DNA of 16,510 nucleotides from JBOHCT01 sp050699055. GTDB lineage: Bacteria; Actinomycetota; Actinomycetes; Streptosporangiales; JBOHCT01. The notes under the pieces are model-generated. The model did not search any database. It worked only from the letters and a program-made list of their open reading frames with translations, and was not told the DNA's origin. The DNA lies in NCBI GenBank assembly GCA_050699055.1, contig JBOHCT010000086.1, forward strand, positions 1 through 16,510. Direction: 5' to 3'. Both the position numbers and the translations under genes were made by a program. The stretch's first letter is position 1, and each line of letters opens with the position of its first letter. Positions 1-7,011 of this stretch are shown here, in pieces.

Positions 1-8
1 GTCTGGCC

Positions 9-1004
9 GTGACCGCGTCCTCCGGCAGCCAGCTGGCCGCGCGCGCACTGCGTCGGGTGACGCTCGCGACGCTGCCCACCCCCCTGACGGAAGCACCGCG
101 CCTTGCCGCCGCGCTGGGCGTGCGGTCGCTGTACGTCAAACGGGACGACCTCACCGGGTTCGCCGTCGCGGGCAACAAGGCCCGTCAGTTGGAGTTTCTT
201 CTGCCCGAGGCGGATGACCAGGGCGCGGACGTCCTCGTCGCCGGTGGAACCGCGGGATCGAACTTTTGTACCGCCGTGGCCGCCGCCGCCCGGTGGTCGG
301 ACGTGAGATGCGAGCTGGCGATCGCAGGCAACCCGCCGTCTGGGCGTCAGCATCCCAATCTGGCGGCGGCCCGCTCGTGGGGGGCGCACGTGCATTGGAC
401 CGGAAGGGTCGACCGGGCGTCCGTGGACGCGATGATTCCCCGTCTCGCCGACCGGCTCACGAAGGAGGGACGCCGGCCTTACGCCATGCCCCGGGGTGGC
501 GCCACCGCGCTCGGGGCGGTCGGGTACGCGCTGGCGGCGCGGGAGCTGGACGCCCAGCTCGCCGATCTGGGGATCGCACCGGGGCGCGTCGTCGTGGCCG
601 TCGGTTCGGGTGGCACGCTCGCCGGGCTGCTGGTGGGTAATGCCCTGCTTGGCGCCGAACGGCCGATAGTCGGCGCGTCGGTCAGCCGCCCGGTCGAGGA
701 GGCGGCCGCGCGCGTCCTCGATCTCGCCCGCCGGTGCGCGGACCTTCTCGACGCGCCAGCGGTCGCACGGTCGGACATCCATCTGGTCGATGCCCGGGGT
801 CAGGGGCACGCCCTGCCCTCGGCGGCGGGAGAGCTGGCGGCGGACATGGCCCTCCGGGCGGCTGGGCTCGTGCTCGATCCCGTCTACACCGCGAAGGCGT
901 TGGCTGCGGTCCCGATCGCGGCCGTGGCAGAGGAGGGTCCCATGGTCTTTTGGCACACCGGGGGGCTGTTGGACGCCGTCGCCGGCCTGCAGGGCGGGGG
1001 GTGA
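9..1004 (+). CDS. PLP-dependent deaminase/lyase, ACC deaminase/D-cysteine desulfhydrase family
   Basis: This is a 331-residue fold-type-II PLP enzyme. The family removes ammonia or sulfide from small amino acids such as D-cysteine or 1-aminocyclopropane-1-carboxylate. Visible landmarks are the N-terminal YVKRDDLTG motif (42-50), the probable Schiff-base Lys57 in GNKARQ, the phosphate-binding glycine loop GSGGTLAGL (199-207), a Tyr near the C-terminus in DPVYTAK (Tyr293) and the closing HTGG (316-319). The usual SNH substrate motif reads SNF (84-86), so neither textbook substrate is assured. The GTG at 9 is the first start in the window, but the frame is open to base 3 and the true start may lie outside. 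The stop lies 3 bases before the next ATG, so the two genes are probably co-translated. Family assignment is firm; substrate is unknown. Confidence 0.85.
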   Translation: MTASSGSQLAARALRRVTLATLPTPLTEAPRLAAALGVRSLYVKRDDLTGFAVAGNKARQLEFLLPEADDQGADVLVAGGTAGSNFCTAVAAAARWSDVRCELAIAGNPPSGRQHPNLAAARSWGAHVHWTGRVDRASVDAMIPRLADRLTKEGRRPYAMPRGGATALGAVGYALAARELDAQLADLGIAPGRVVVAVGSGGTLAGLLVGNALLGAERPIVGASVSRPVEEAAARVLDLARRCADLLDAPAVARSDIHLVDARGQGHALPSAAGELAADMALRAAGLVLDPVYTAKALAAVPIAAVAEEGPMVFWHTGGLLDAVAGLQGGG

Positions 1005-1007
1005 GCG

Positions 1008-2546
1008 ATGAGTGACACTGAGCGTCCTCGTCGCGCGTCGACCGGGGCGGGTCCCGCGCCGGAGCTTATCGACGCCGGGTTCGCGCTCGAGATCGCGGAC
1101 GCGCCGCTCCTGCACCGCGGCCTCGGGCTCGCCGACATCGCCCATGTTCTCGACCTGCGTGCACATGACCTTCTTCCCGAGGAGTCCGCGCGGCGGCTGC
1201 TCGCGCTCCTGGTCCAGACGCTGGAGACCCCCGCGGAGGACTTTCCGTACGACCCCGCCCACGGTGAGGTGTACAACTCGCGGGAGCGGTACTTCGTCTC
1301 TCGGCTCGGTGAAGCTGCAGGCTGGCTGCACGCGGGCCGCCCCAGACGCGAGGCCGTGCGGGTGGCGCTGCGCCTGCACCTGAGGAGTGCCCTCGTCGAC
1401 CTCATCGAAGGCGGGGCCGACCTCGCGGGGGCGCTCGCTCGGCTGGCTGGCGCCCACACCCAGACCTGGATGGCGGACCAGACGTACCTCCAACACGCGC
1501 AGCCCTCGACGTTCGGCCACTACGCGCTGTCCTTCGCCTACCCGGTCCTGCGTGACGGTCGTCGCCTGCTCGACGCGCTGGCGTGGACGAACGCCAGTCC
1601 CAGCGGTGCCGGCTGCGTCAACGGCACCCGCCTGCTCGAGGACCGCGACTTGGCCGCAGAGCTGCTCGGCTTCGCGGAGGTGATCGAGCACACCCGAGAC
1701 GCGATGTGGCAGGCCGATGGCTTGATCGACATGGTCGCGGTCAGTGCGAGCCTGGTGACCACGCAGAGCAAGCTGGCCGAGGACCTGGAGATCTGGGCGA
1801 GCAGCGAGTTCGACTACGTCACGATCGCCGACGCCTACAGTCGGGCGAGCGTGTTGATGCCGCAGAAACGCAACCCATACGCATTGTCGATCGTCCGCGG
1901 GGCGGCCGGGACGCTGATCGGCCGCGTGTCGGGCGTCCTCGCGGTGACCAAGACGCCGTCGGCGCGCAGCGACAACATGATCTTCTCGTACGGGGAGGTG
2001 CCGCGAGCGGTCGACCTGGCGGTCCGTACAACGCGGCTCACAGCAGGCGTGATACGGACGCTGCAGGTGAACGCCGGCCGCATGTGGGAGGTGCTCGAGG
2101 GCGGCTTCGCGCAGGCCACCGACCTTGCCGAGCACGTCATGCAGGTCTGCGAGATCGACTACCGCAGCGCGTACCACGTGGTGGGCAGAGCCGTCCGCGC
2201 CGCGAACCGGCGGGGGCTGCGCGGCGTCGACCTCGACAACGCGACGCTCGACGCCGCCGCCCAAGAGGTCGTGGGCCGCCCCCTCGGGCTTTCTGACCGA
2301 GACCTCGCGGAGGTGCTCGACCCGCGTCGTGTCGTGCTCACCCGGACGGCGCGGGGCGGCGCCGCCCCGGCAGAGGTGGCGAGGATGGCCACGGAAAGGG
2401 CCGTGGACGCGCAGGACCTTCGCGCGACCGCCCAGCAGTGGCGCTCGCGCTTTCGCCAGGCCGAAGACGACCTCGTCGGCATCGCTCGGCGCCTCGCCGA
2501 CACCGAGCCGGGAATACGTTCGGGGAGCCCGGGCGGGACACCGTGA
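1008..2546 (+). CDS. Argininosuccinate lyase/fumarase superfamily lyase (divergent)
   Basis: This 512-residue protein belongs to the superfamily that cleaves C-N bonds and releases fumarate. The signature loop is VLMPQKRNPY (282-291), preceded by the catalytic-position Ser281, and TYLQHAQPST (159-168) holds the conserved helper His163. It is longer than a typical ArgH (about 460-470 aa). The ArgH substrate motif TGRSRND reads AGRPRRE (109-115), losing the Asn-Asp pair that contacts argininosuccinate, so arginine synthesis is an unlikely role. EDDS-lyase-like enzymes, which split N-substituted aspartates into fumarate and an amine, are one possible relative; that comparison is from memory. It sits 3 bases after the PLP enzyme and 13 bases before the DUF1116 gene, which points to one operon and a degradative role. 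Confidence 0.85.
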   Translation: MSDTERPRRASTGAGPAPELIDAGFALEIADAPLLHRGLGLADIAHVLDLRAHDLLPEESARRLLALLVQTLETPAEDFPYDPAHGEVYNSRERYFVSRLGEAAGWLHAGRPRREAVRVALRLHLRSALVDLIEGGADLAGALARLAGAHTQTWMADQTYLQHAQPSTFGHYALSFAYPVLRDGRRLLDALAWTNASPSGAGCVNGTRLLEDRDLAAELLGFAEVIEHTRDAMWQADGLIDMVAVSASLVTTQSKLAEDLEIWASSEFDYVTIADAYSRASVLMPQKRNPYALSIVRGAAGTLIGRVSGVLAVTKTPSARSDNMIFSYGEVPRAVDLAVRTTRLTAGVIRTLQVNAGRMWEVLEGGFAQATDLAEHVMQVCEIDYRSAYHVVGRAVRAANRRGLRGVDLDNATLDAAAQEVVGRPLGLSDRDLAEVLDPRRVVLTRTARGGAAPAEVARMATERAVDAQDLRATAQQWRSRFRQAEDDLVGIARRLADTEPGIRSGSPGGTP

Positions 2547-2559
2547 TCGGAGACAGGTG

Positions 2560-3996
2560 ATGACCACAGAGACATCGTCGGACACGCCGCTCGGCCTGCC
2601 CGAGACCGTCGACGTCGTCAACGTCGGCCTGTCACTGTTCGCCGAGGCGCTGGAGGCACAAGGCGCCCACGTCGCTTCCGTCGACTGGCGTATCCCTGGC
2701 GGCGGAGATCCCGAGGTCGTCGCCGCGCTGTGCCGAGTCTACGGCCCTTACGCGGAGCGGGTCGACGCCGCCAACGCAGAGGTGGTCCGGCGGTTCGACG
2801 AGGGCGTGCCGAAGCTCGTGGGCATGCGAACCGTCCGTGACGTGGCCCCGGGGCTCCCTCCCCGTGTGCTGCTGCACTGCGGTCCCCCGATCGCCTACGA
2901 AGCGGTGTGCGATCCCCTGAGACGGTCGATGCGCGCCGCAGTGATGGCAGAGAGCTGGGCGTCCACGTCTGAGGCGGCACAGGCGCTTCTGCAGCGCGGC
3001 GACGTCGCCCTGGCGCCGGCCAACGACTACCGCATGGTGCTCCCCATGGCGACGGCCCTTGGGCCGACTCAACCCGTCTACGTCATCGAGAACGCCGAGG
3101 GGGACACGACGGCCTTTGCGCCGATCTCCCAGGGGCCGGGCGAGGTTCCATGGTTCGGCATGGAGACATCGGCCGCCGTGGCCCGCCTGGAGTTCCTGCG
3201 GGACGTGGTCGGGCCCGTGCTCGCCGACGTCCTACGCCGATCCGGGCCGGTCGACGTCATGGGACTGGCCGCCCAGGGCGTCGCGATGGGCGACGACATC
3301 CACGTACGGACCCAGGCCTCGACGAACCTGCTCATTCGACACTGGCTGCCGCACCTCGCGGCCGTCGACACACCAAGGCGGGTCGATGTGGCCCGGTTCC
3401 TCGCCGACAACCACCTGTTCTTCCTCACACTCGCAATGGGCGCCGCGCGGGCGTTGAGCGAATGGGCTGCCTCCGTCGAGGGCGCGTCGGTGGTCACGAA
3501 CATGGCCCGCAACGGGAGGACGTTCGGGATCCGGCTACCCGGCCGGACTGGCTGGTACCTCGCGGACGCCCCCGAGGTCGGGAACGCGCTCTACTACCCG
3601 GGCCAGGGACCGGAGACCAGCGCGCCAGACATCGGTGACAGCGCGATCCTCGAGCTGACCGGCCTCGGCGGGTCGGCCGCGGCTGGATCGCCGTCCGTGG
3701 CGCAGTTCGCGGGCGGAACGATGCGAGATGCCTTCGCGTTGACCGACCGCATGGGCCTCGTGTGTGTCGGCCAGTCCAGCCGCTTCAAGCTGCCCACCCT
3801 GGACATGCGGGGCACCCCGCTCGGCCTGGACGTGCGCAAAGCCGTCGAGCTCGGCATCACGCCGTCCATCACGACCGGCATCCTGCACGCGTCCGAAGGC
3901 ACCGGTCAGGTCGGTGCCGGGATCGCCGAGGCGCCGCTCGCCTGCTTCACCGCAGCGCTCCTCGACCTTGACGCCGCGATGTGCGGGCAGCGGTGA
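2560..3996 (+). CDS. DUF1116 protein (AllG/YlbE-like, oxamate carbamoyltransferase subunit family)
   Basis: This 478-residue protein matches the DUF1116 family (E. coli YlbE/AllG and YahG). YlbE is one subunit of the oxamate carbamoyltransferase complex of anaerobic allantoin degradation, working with FdrA (AllF) and YlbF (AllH). Family-like stretches are the N-terminal VDVVNVGLSLF, the central NMARNGRTFGIRLPG and the C-terminal GITPSITTGILHA followed by a Gly-rich run. The frame is open far upstream, but that part overlaps the lyase gene. ATG 2560 is preceded by GGAGAC at 2549-2554; GTG 2557 is a close alternative. No FdrA or YlbF partner lies within the window; they may lie to the left. A carbamoyl-transfer role is inferred from the family only. 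Confidence 0.83.
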   Translation: MTTETSSDTPLGLPETVDVVNVGLSLFAEALEAQGAHVASVDWRIPGGGDPEVVAALCRVYGPYAERVDAANAEVVRRFDEGVPKLVGMRTVRDVAPGLPPRVLLHCGPPIAYEAVCDPLRRSMRAAVMAESWASTSEAAQALLQRGDVALAPANDYRMVLPMATALGPTQPVYVIENAEGDTTAFAPISQGPGEVPWFGMETSAAVARLEFLRDVVGPVLADVLRRSGPVDVMGLAAQGVAMGDDIHVRTQASTNLLIRHWLPHLAAVDTPRRVDVARFLADNHLFFLTLAMGAARALSEWAASVEGASVVTNMARNGRTFGIRLPGRTGWYLADAPEVGNALYYPGQGPETSAPDIGDSAILELTGLGGSAAAGSPSVAQFAGGTMRDAFALTDRMGLVCVGQSSRFKLPTLDMRGTPLGLDVRKAVELGITPSITTGILHASEGTGQVGAGIAEAPLACFTAALLDLDAAMCGQR

Positions 3997-3999
3997 CCG

Positions 4000-4033
4000 C
4001 GGGCGATCAAGACCTCGCGGTCGTGATCGCCCG
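4000..4033. terminator. Bidirectional hairpin terminator between convergent genes
   Basis: A perfect 10-base inverted repeat (CGGGCGATCA at 4000-4009, TGATCGCCCG at 4024-4033) encloses, after one mismatch, a further 4-base stem (GACC/GGTC) and a TCGC tetraloop. It sits in the 49-base gap between two converging genes, where a shared terminator is expected. There is no clear T-run on either side, which is common in high-GC actinobacteria. Confidence 0.7.
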
Positions 4034-4045
4034 GTGCCTCCCCGT

Positions 4046-4450
4046 TCAGGTTGCCGTCACATCGATGGTTGTCGACCCGCTGATCGTGTTCGACACGTAG
4101 CAGATCCGCAGCGCCGGTTCGAGCAGCCGATCGAGCCTGTCCGCCGGAAGCCTCGTGGTCACCGTCAGTTGGAGATGGCCGAAGCGGAGTCCCTCGTAGG
4201 TGCCGGTGGCGGTGACGGACAGGTCCGGCAGCTCGATCCCGCGCTTACGCCCCTCCCACGCCAGCGCTGTGGCGTAGCAAGAGGCGAGCGACACGAGCAG
4301 GTAGTCGGTGGGTGATGGCCCGGCGCTTTCATCGCCGTTCCCGGCGGCGTCGACCATCACCTCGGAAGAGCCCGCGCTGACACGGCACCGCAGGTCGCCC
4401 TCCCAGACAGCGGAGACGGAGCTCGTCGCCGACGCTTCCGCGGCAGGCAT
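4046..4450 (-). CDS. OsmC family protein
   Basis: This 134-residue protein has the OsmC/Ohr layout: an N-terminal strand with WEGD, the PSPTDYLLVSLASCYATAL helix carrying Cys58, and a second Cys117 in RICYVSNTI. Family members such as OsmC and Ohr reduce organic hydroperoxides with these two cysteines, while the YhfA branch has no settled role. Length is typical. The ATG lies one base after the stop of the carrier gene, so it is probably translationally coupled and is the last gene of the operon. In this company it could detoxify a peroxide or persulfide made by the pathway; that is inference. Confidence 0.88.
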   Translation of the reverse strand: MPAAEASATSSVSAVWEGDLRCRVSAGSSEVMVDAAGNGDESAGPSPTDYLLVSLASCYATALAWEGRKRGIELPDLSVTATGTYEGLRFGHLQLTVTTRLPADRLDRLLEPALRICYVSNTISGSTTIDVTAT

Positions 4451-4451
4451 G

Positions 4452-5114
4452 TCAGGTGACCGGCGGCGGGCCCAGGGGCGGGAACGGCCTCGCCCCCGTT
4501 GCCGTCATGCCCACGTTGATCCACGCGTAGAAGGCGAGGAACGCGAAGGACAACGCCGCGGCGCCGGTAGCGAGAAACAACGTCTCGGACGCCAGAGAGA
4601 CCGCGGCCGCCGCCAGAGCGACCGCGACAAAGACCAGGAACACCGCAAGTGGGTACACCGCCGGGAGTCGGGTGCAGAGAACAGTCAGGAGCAAGAACAG
4701 GCAGGCCCAGGTGACGAAGAAAACCTGTTGAGTACCGGCCACATTGGCTGGAGAAACGCCGTACCATCCAAGATTGAGTCCGACCAGCAGGGTTCCCAGG
4801 CTGAGCCAGAAGCCGGAGAACAACGCGAATATCGCAGCCACCAGCGACTGGCCGAGGAAGATGGCCCACAGGGTTACGATGATCTGGTAAAGACCCGGCG
4901 CGAACACGATGATCGGGACGACTCCGCCGAGGGCGGCCATCGGCACAACGCCGATGAGCACCATCCCGAGTGCTAGGGAGCCGATGCCGAAAACCGGCAG
5001 CCCCACGATAAGCGGTTCACCGCCGACCCCGAGCAGAACCCCCTGAGGCATCGGTGTCGCCGACGTCGGTATACCGCCACGACTGCTCTCGCTCTCGTTC
5101 CTCATTTCACTCAT
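4452..5114 (-). CDS. GPR1/FUN34/YaaH (SatP-type) carboxylate transporter
   Basis: This 220-residue integral membrane protein has about six hydrophobic helices. The family moves acetate, succinate or related small carboxylates with protons across the inner membrane. Diagnostic parts are the region after the hydrophilic N-terminus (GGEPLIVGLPVFGIGSLALG, corresponding to the NPAPLGL motif with altered residues) and FSGFWLSLG in the third helix region. The frame is open to GTG 5180, which overlaps the upstream stop. ATG 5114 is chosen because AAGGGAC lies 6 bases upstream (5121-5127). A hairpin with a short T-run (5151-5175) lies between it and the amidohydrolase and may reduce its expression. 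Local base composition is lower in GC than in the flanking blocks. It may import a carboxylate or export a product of the amidohydrolase. Confidence 0.82.
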   Translation of the reverse strand: MSEMRNESESSRGGIPTSATPMPQGVLLGVGGEPLIVGLPVFGIGSLALGMVLIGVVPMAALGGVVPIIVFAPGLYQIIVTLWAIFLGQSLVAAIFALFSGFWLSLGTLLVGLNLGWYGVSPANVAGTQQVFFVTWACLFLLLTVLCTRLPAVYPLAVFLVFVAVALAAAAVSLASETLFLATGAAALSFAFLAFYAWINVGMTATGARPFPPLGPPPVT

Positions 5115-5150
5115 CGTTACGTCCCTTGACTTAACTTCGAGGGACTGAAG

Positions 5151-5175
5151 AAAAGGCCGGTGCGGTTCCGGCTTT
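5151..5175 (-). terminator. Possible attenuator/terminator hairpin between amidohydrolase and carrier genes
   Basis: On the minus strand, directly after the amidohydrolase stop, GCCGG (5172-5168) pairs with CCGGC (5160-5156) across a 7-base loop. After one mismatch two more A-T pairs can form, and TTTT (5154-5151) follows. The stem is short, so partial read-through is likely. Confidence 0.4.
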
Positions 5176-5176
5176 C

Positions 5177-6037
5177 TCACTTCTTCTCGTACAGCTCCTC
5201 AAAGTTGGTGTGCAGAATACGTTGCTTGAGCTCGTTGCTTACCGGCTGGCCGGTGATCTTGGAGTACTCGCCCCAGAAATCACTCCAGGGTTCGTCGGAG
5301 GCGAAAAGGACACGGTCCTGGCCGACGCCGCGGCGCTCGATCTCGGTCAGCAGCCACCGAGCGCCGAACCCGATAGCCCAACTGGTGTCGGTGTACAGCC
5401 GGTAGCCCGCCTCGACCCAGTCCAGAAACTTCGGCACCAGGCGGATATGCCCGCTGACCCCACCGCCGAAGTGGACAAGGTACATCTTGACCCGTTTTCC
5501 GTAACGCTCGATCAGCGGGATGTACTTGCTGAGATCGGAGTTGCCGCCCGGGCTCGTGTGGAAGTGGAACACCAAGTCGTTGTCCTCGGCGGCCTTGAAG
5601 CAGGCATCGGCGACCTCCGCGGTGTCGGCGTCCCAGTCGCCGGGGTCCGGGCTCCCCCCGATCAGGAAGGTGGTCTTGAGTGCCACGACCCCGCGCTCGC
5701 CCGCGTGCGAGAGGGCGTCGAGTGTCATCTCCTTGTTTTGCGGCAGGAAGGACACCCATAGCCCGCCGACGAGGCGGTCCGACGACGTGACCGCGTCAAG
5801 CATCACCGGGTTGAGCGAGAACGGCTGGTTCTGTACAGGGATACCGTAGTTCGGCAGAACGAGCGCCCGCTCGACGCCGAGCCCGTCCATATGCTGCACG
5901 TACGACCGCGTGTCCGGAAAGTCGTACACCGTCGGCTTGACAGGTCCCTTCAGGTCATAGAACTGCCAAGGCTGCATCTCGCCGATGTGACTATGCGCGT
6001 CAATCACATGGCCTGACACGCGCTCCTGCGCTGCCAT
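5177..6037 (-). CDS. Amidohydrolase family protein (amidohydrolase_2 type)
   Basis: This 286-residue TIM-barrel metal enzyme carries the expected metal site: DAHSH (13-17, ligands His15 and His17), FHFHTS (His158/His160), VHFGG (His189) and FASDEPW (catalytic Asp248). The pattern fits the amidohydrolase_2 group, which holds decarboxylases of the ACMSD type as well as hydrolases of lactones and amides, so the reaction is not fixed. The frame is open to 6097, but ATG 6037 is preferred because AGAAGGTG ends 5 bases upstream and the protein then begins just before the first metal motif. It lies in the middle of the minus-strand operon, 156 bases downstream of the DsrE-fold gene. It is probably cytoplasmic; there is no signal peptide. 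Confidence 0.87.
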   Translation of the reverse strand: MAAQERVSGHVIDAHSHIGEMQPWQFYDLKGPVKPTVYDFPDTRSYVQHMDGLGVERALVLPNYGIPVQNQPFSLNPVMLDAVTSSDRLVGGLWVSFLPQNKEMTLDALSHAGERGVVALKTTFLIGGSPDPGDWDADTAEVADACFKAAEDNDLVFHFHTSPGGNSDLSKYIPLIERYGKRVKMYLVHFGGGVSGHIRLVPKFLDWVEAGYRLYTDTSWAIGFGARWLLTEIERRGVGQDRVLFASDEPWSDFWGEYSKITGQPVSNELKQRILHTNFEELYEKK

Positions 6038-6160
6038 CGCTACACCTTCTTGTCGATACTTACCTGTCGACTGCGCTTGGCCGTGGACATCGGGCAATCC
6101 AGCGACCAGGGCCCACAGGCCATGGCCGGTGCCGGTGCACTTCGACCAAGGTCGTCCTAA

Positions 6161-6185
6161 TGCCGCCCCGGCGGGCGCGGCGGCA
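6161..6185 (-). other. GC-rich hairpin in the operon gap (possible RNA processing or attenuation site)
   Basis: A 7-base inverted repeat TGCCGCC/GGCGGCA encloses an 11-base loop, starting 8 bases after the DsrE-fold gene's stop. No T-run follows. The 156-base gap (6038-6193) is otherwise featureless except for the ribosome site of the amidohydrolase gene. It could stabilise the upstream message or attenuate transcription. Confidence 0.35.
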
Positions 6186-6193
6186 CGGGACCC

Positions 6194-6679
6194 TCACATG
6201 GTCCACGTCTGCATAATCAGAGCGTTCTCGCGACGGGCGGTGAGCACCGCGTCGAGAATGTCCCGCGGATTCACGGGGCGCACGCCTTCCATCATGTCGA
6301 TCTCACGCATGCCGTACAGCATCCCGGCGGAGAACCGGCAGGCGTAGACATGACCACCTTCGTTCATGAAGGTCTGCAGCTGCTGATTGTAGGCCAGCGC
6401 CCCGGGAAAAGCCTCGTCACCGACCTTGGGAAACCCGCGGGACGCGGCCGCCATCAGCGAGCCCGGGCCGTAGAGGACCAGGTGGGTGTCGAATCCCTTC
6501 CGGTTGAGCCTGGTAGCCGTGAGCATATTCACCAGACCTACCGAGCCCTCGAAAGGCATGGTGTGCATCAGGATGTAGGCCTTCTCACCCGGTTCGGCCT
6601 GAATATCCTCGAACACCTTGTCCTCGTAGTCAACGATCGCGTCGCCCTTGCTGACCCTCTCACCCACGATCTGTGCCAC
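6194..6679 (-). CDS. DsrE-fold protein, MSMEG_0572/Sll0783-type nitrogen-starvation response family
   Basis: This 161-residue protein resembles Synechocystis Sll0783 and mycobacterial MSMEG_0572. Recognised family stretches are DYEDKVFEDIQA (18-29), GSVGLVNMLTATRL (45-58), GDEAFPG (87-93), VYACRF (111-116) and the C-terminal ...QTWTM. The fold is DsrE-like, and Cys114 sits where DsrE-type proteins carry their sulfur-accepting cysteine; a sulfur-carrier role is inference. Sll0783 homologues are known from the Nit1C cluster, linked to nitrile/cyanide assimilation and nitrogen starvation, but no nitrilase is present here. The start is GTG 6679, preceded by GGGAGG 6 bases upstream. It follows the small basic protein after an 83-base gap. 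Confidence 0.8.
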   Translation of the reverse strand: MAQIVGERVSKGDAIVDYEDKVFEDIQAEPGEKAYILMHTMPFEGSVGLVNMLTATRLNRKGFDTHLVLYGPGSLMAAASRGFPKVGDEAFPGALAYNQQLQTFMNEGGHVYACRFSAGMLYGMREIDMMEGVRPVNPRDILDAVLTARRENALIMQTWTM

Positions 6680-6762
6680 CGTAAGCCTCCCTTCCTCTTG
6701 TATCGTTCTTTCCTCTGCTGCGGTTACGGCGGTGAGCCCGCATGTGGGCTACCGCGCGGGCA

Positions 6763-7011
6763 TCAGGTTCCGCCTCGCCACTGCCACCGCTGGCGGTGAC
6801 TGCCGGGCATGCGGTGGAGCGCGAAGCGACGTATCCTCCACGGCAATCGTCGATAGGTGGGGACGAAGACCCGCCGCCAGAAGAGCTCTCCCTGGGCGGG
6901 GCGGCCGACCGGCCCGTCGCGACCCAGGTACCGTCGCGCGAGCTCCTCTTGCGTCACGGCCATCAGGTTCTCCTCGGAGTGGTGCCGCAGCCATCCGGCG
7001 AACGATCCCAT
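6763..7011 (-). CDS. Small basic Trp/Arg-rich protein of unknown function
   Basis: This 82-residue protein matches no family I can name. Its ATG overlaps the stop of the flavoprotein gene (ATGA, 7013-7009) and is preceded by GAGGAGG with a 6-base spacer, so translational coupling is strongly indicated. The C-terminal half is rich in Arg and Trp (FVPTYRRLPWRIRRFALHRM). There are no cysteines, no signal peptide and no clear membrane helix. An internal ATG at 6963 also has a good ribosome site (GAGGAG, 6-base spacer) and would give 66 residues, leaving the basic part intact. The position between a flavoprotein and a DsrE-fold protein suggests an accessory or docking subunit; this is inference. 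Confidence 0.7.
   Translation of the reverse strand: MGSFAGWLRHHSEENLMAVTQEELARRYLGRDGPVGRPAQGELFWRRVFVPTYRRLPWRIRRFALHRMPGSHRQRWQWRGGT

Noticed and set aside
1008..2546. Calling the lyase argH with a role in arginine synthesis
   Set aside because: The substrate motif is altered, the protein is longer than usual, and the neighbours are catabolic in type.
2125..2559. N-terminal extension of the DUF1116 frame by 145 residues
   Set aside because: It overlaps the lyase gene in another frame, is Arg/Ser/Pro-rich, and the ribosome site before 2560 explains the start.
4308..4976. A 222-codon + strand frame opposite the OsmC and carrier genes
   Set aside because: The translation is a highly charged Gln/Glu/Arg-rich string, as expected from the antisense of a hydrophobic membrane protein gene.
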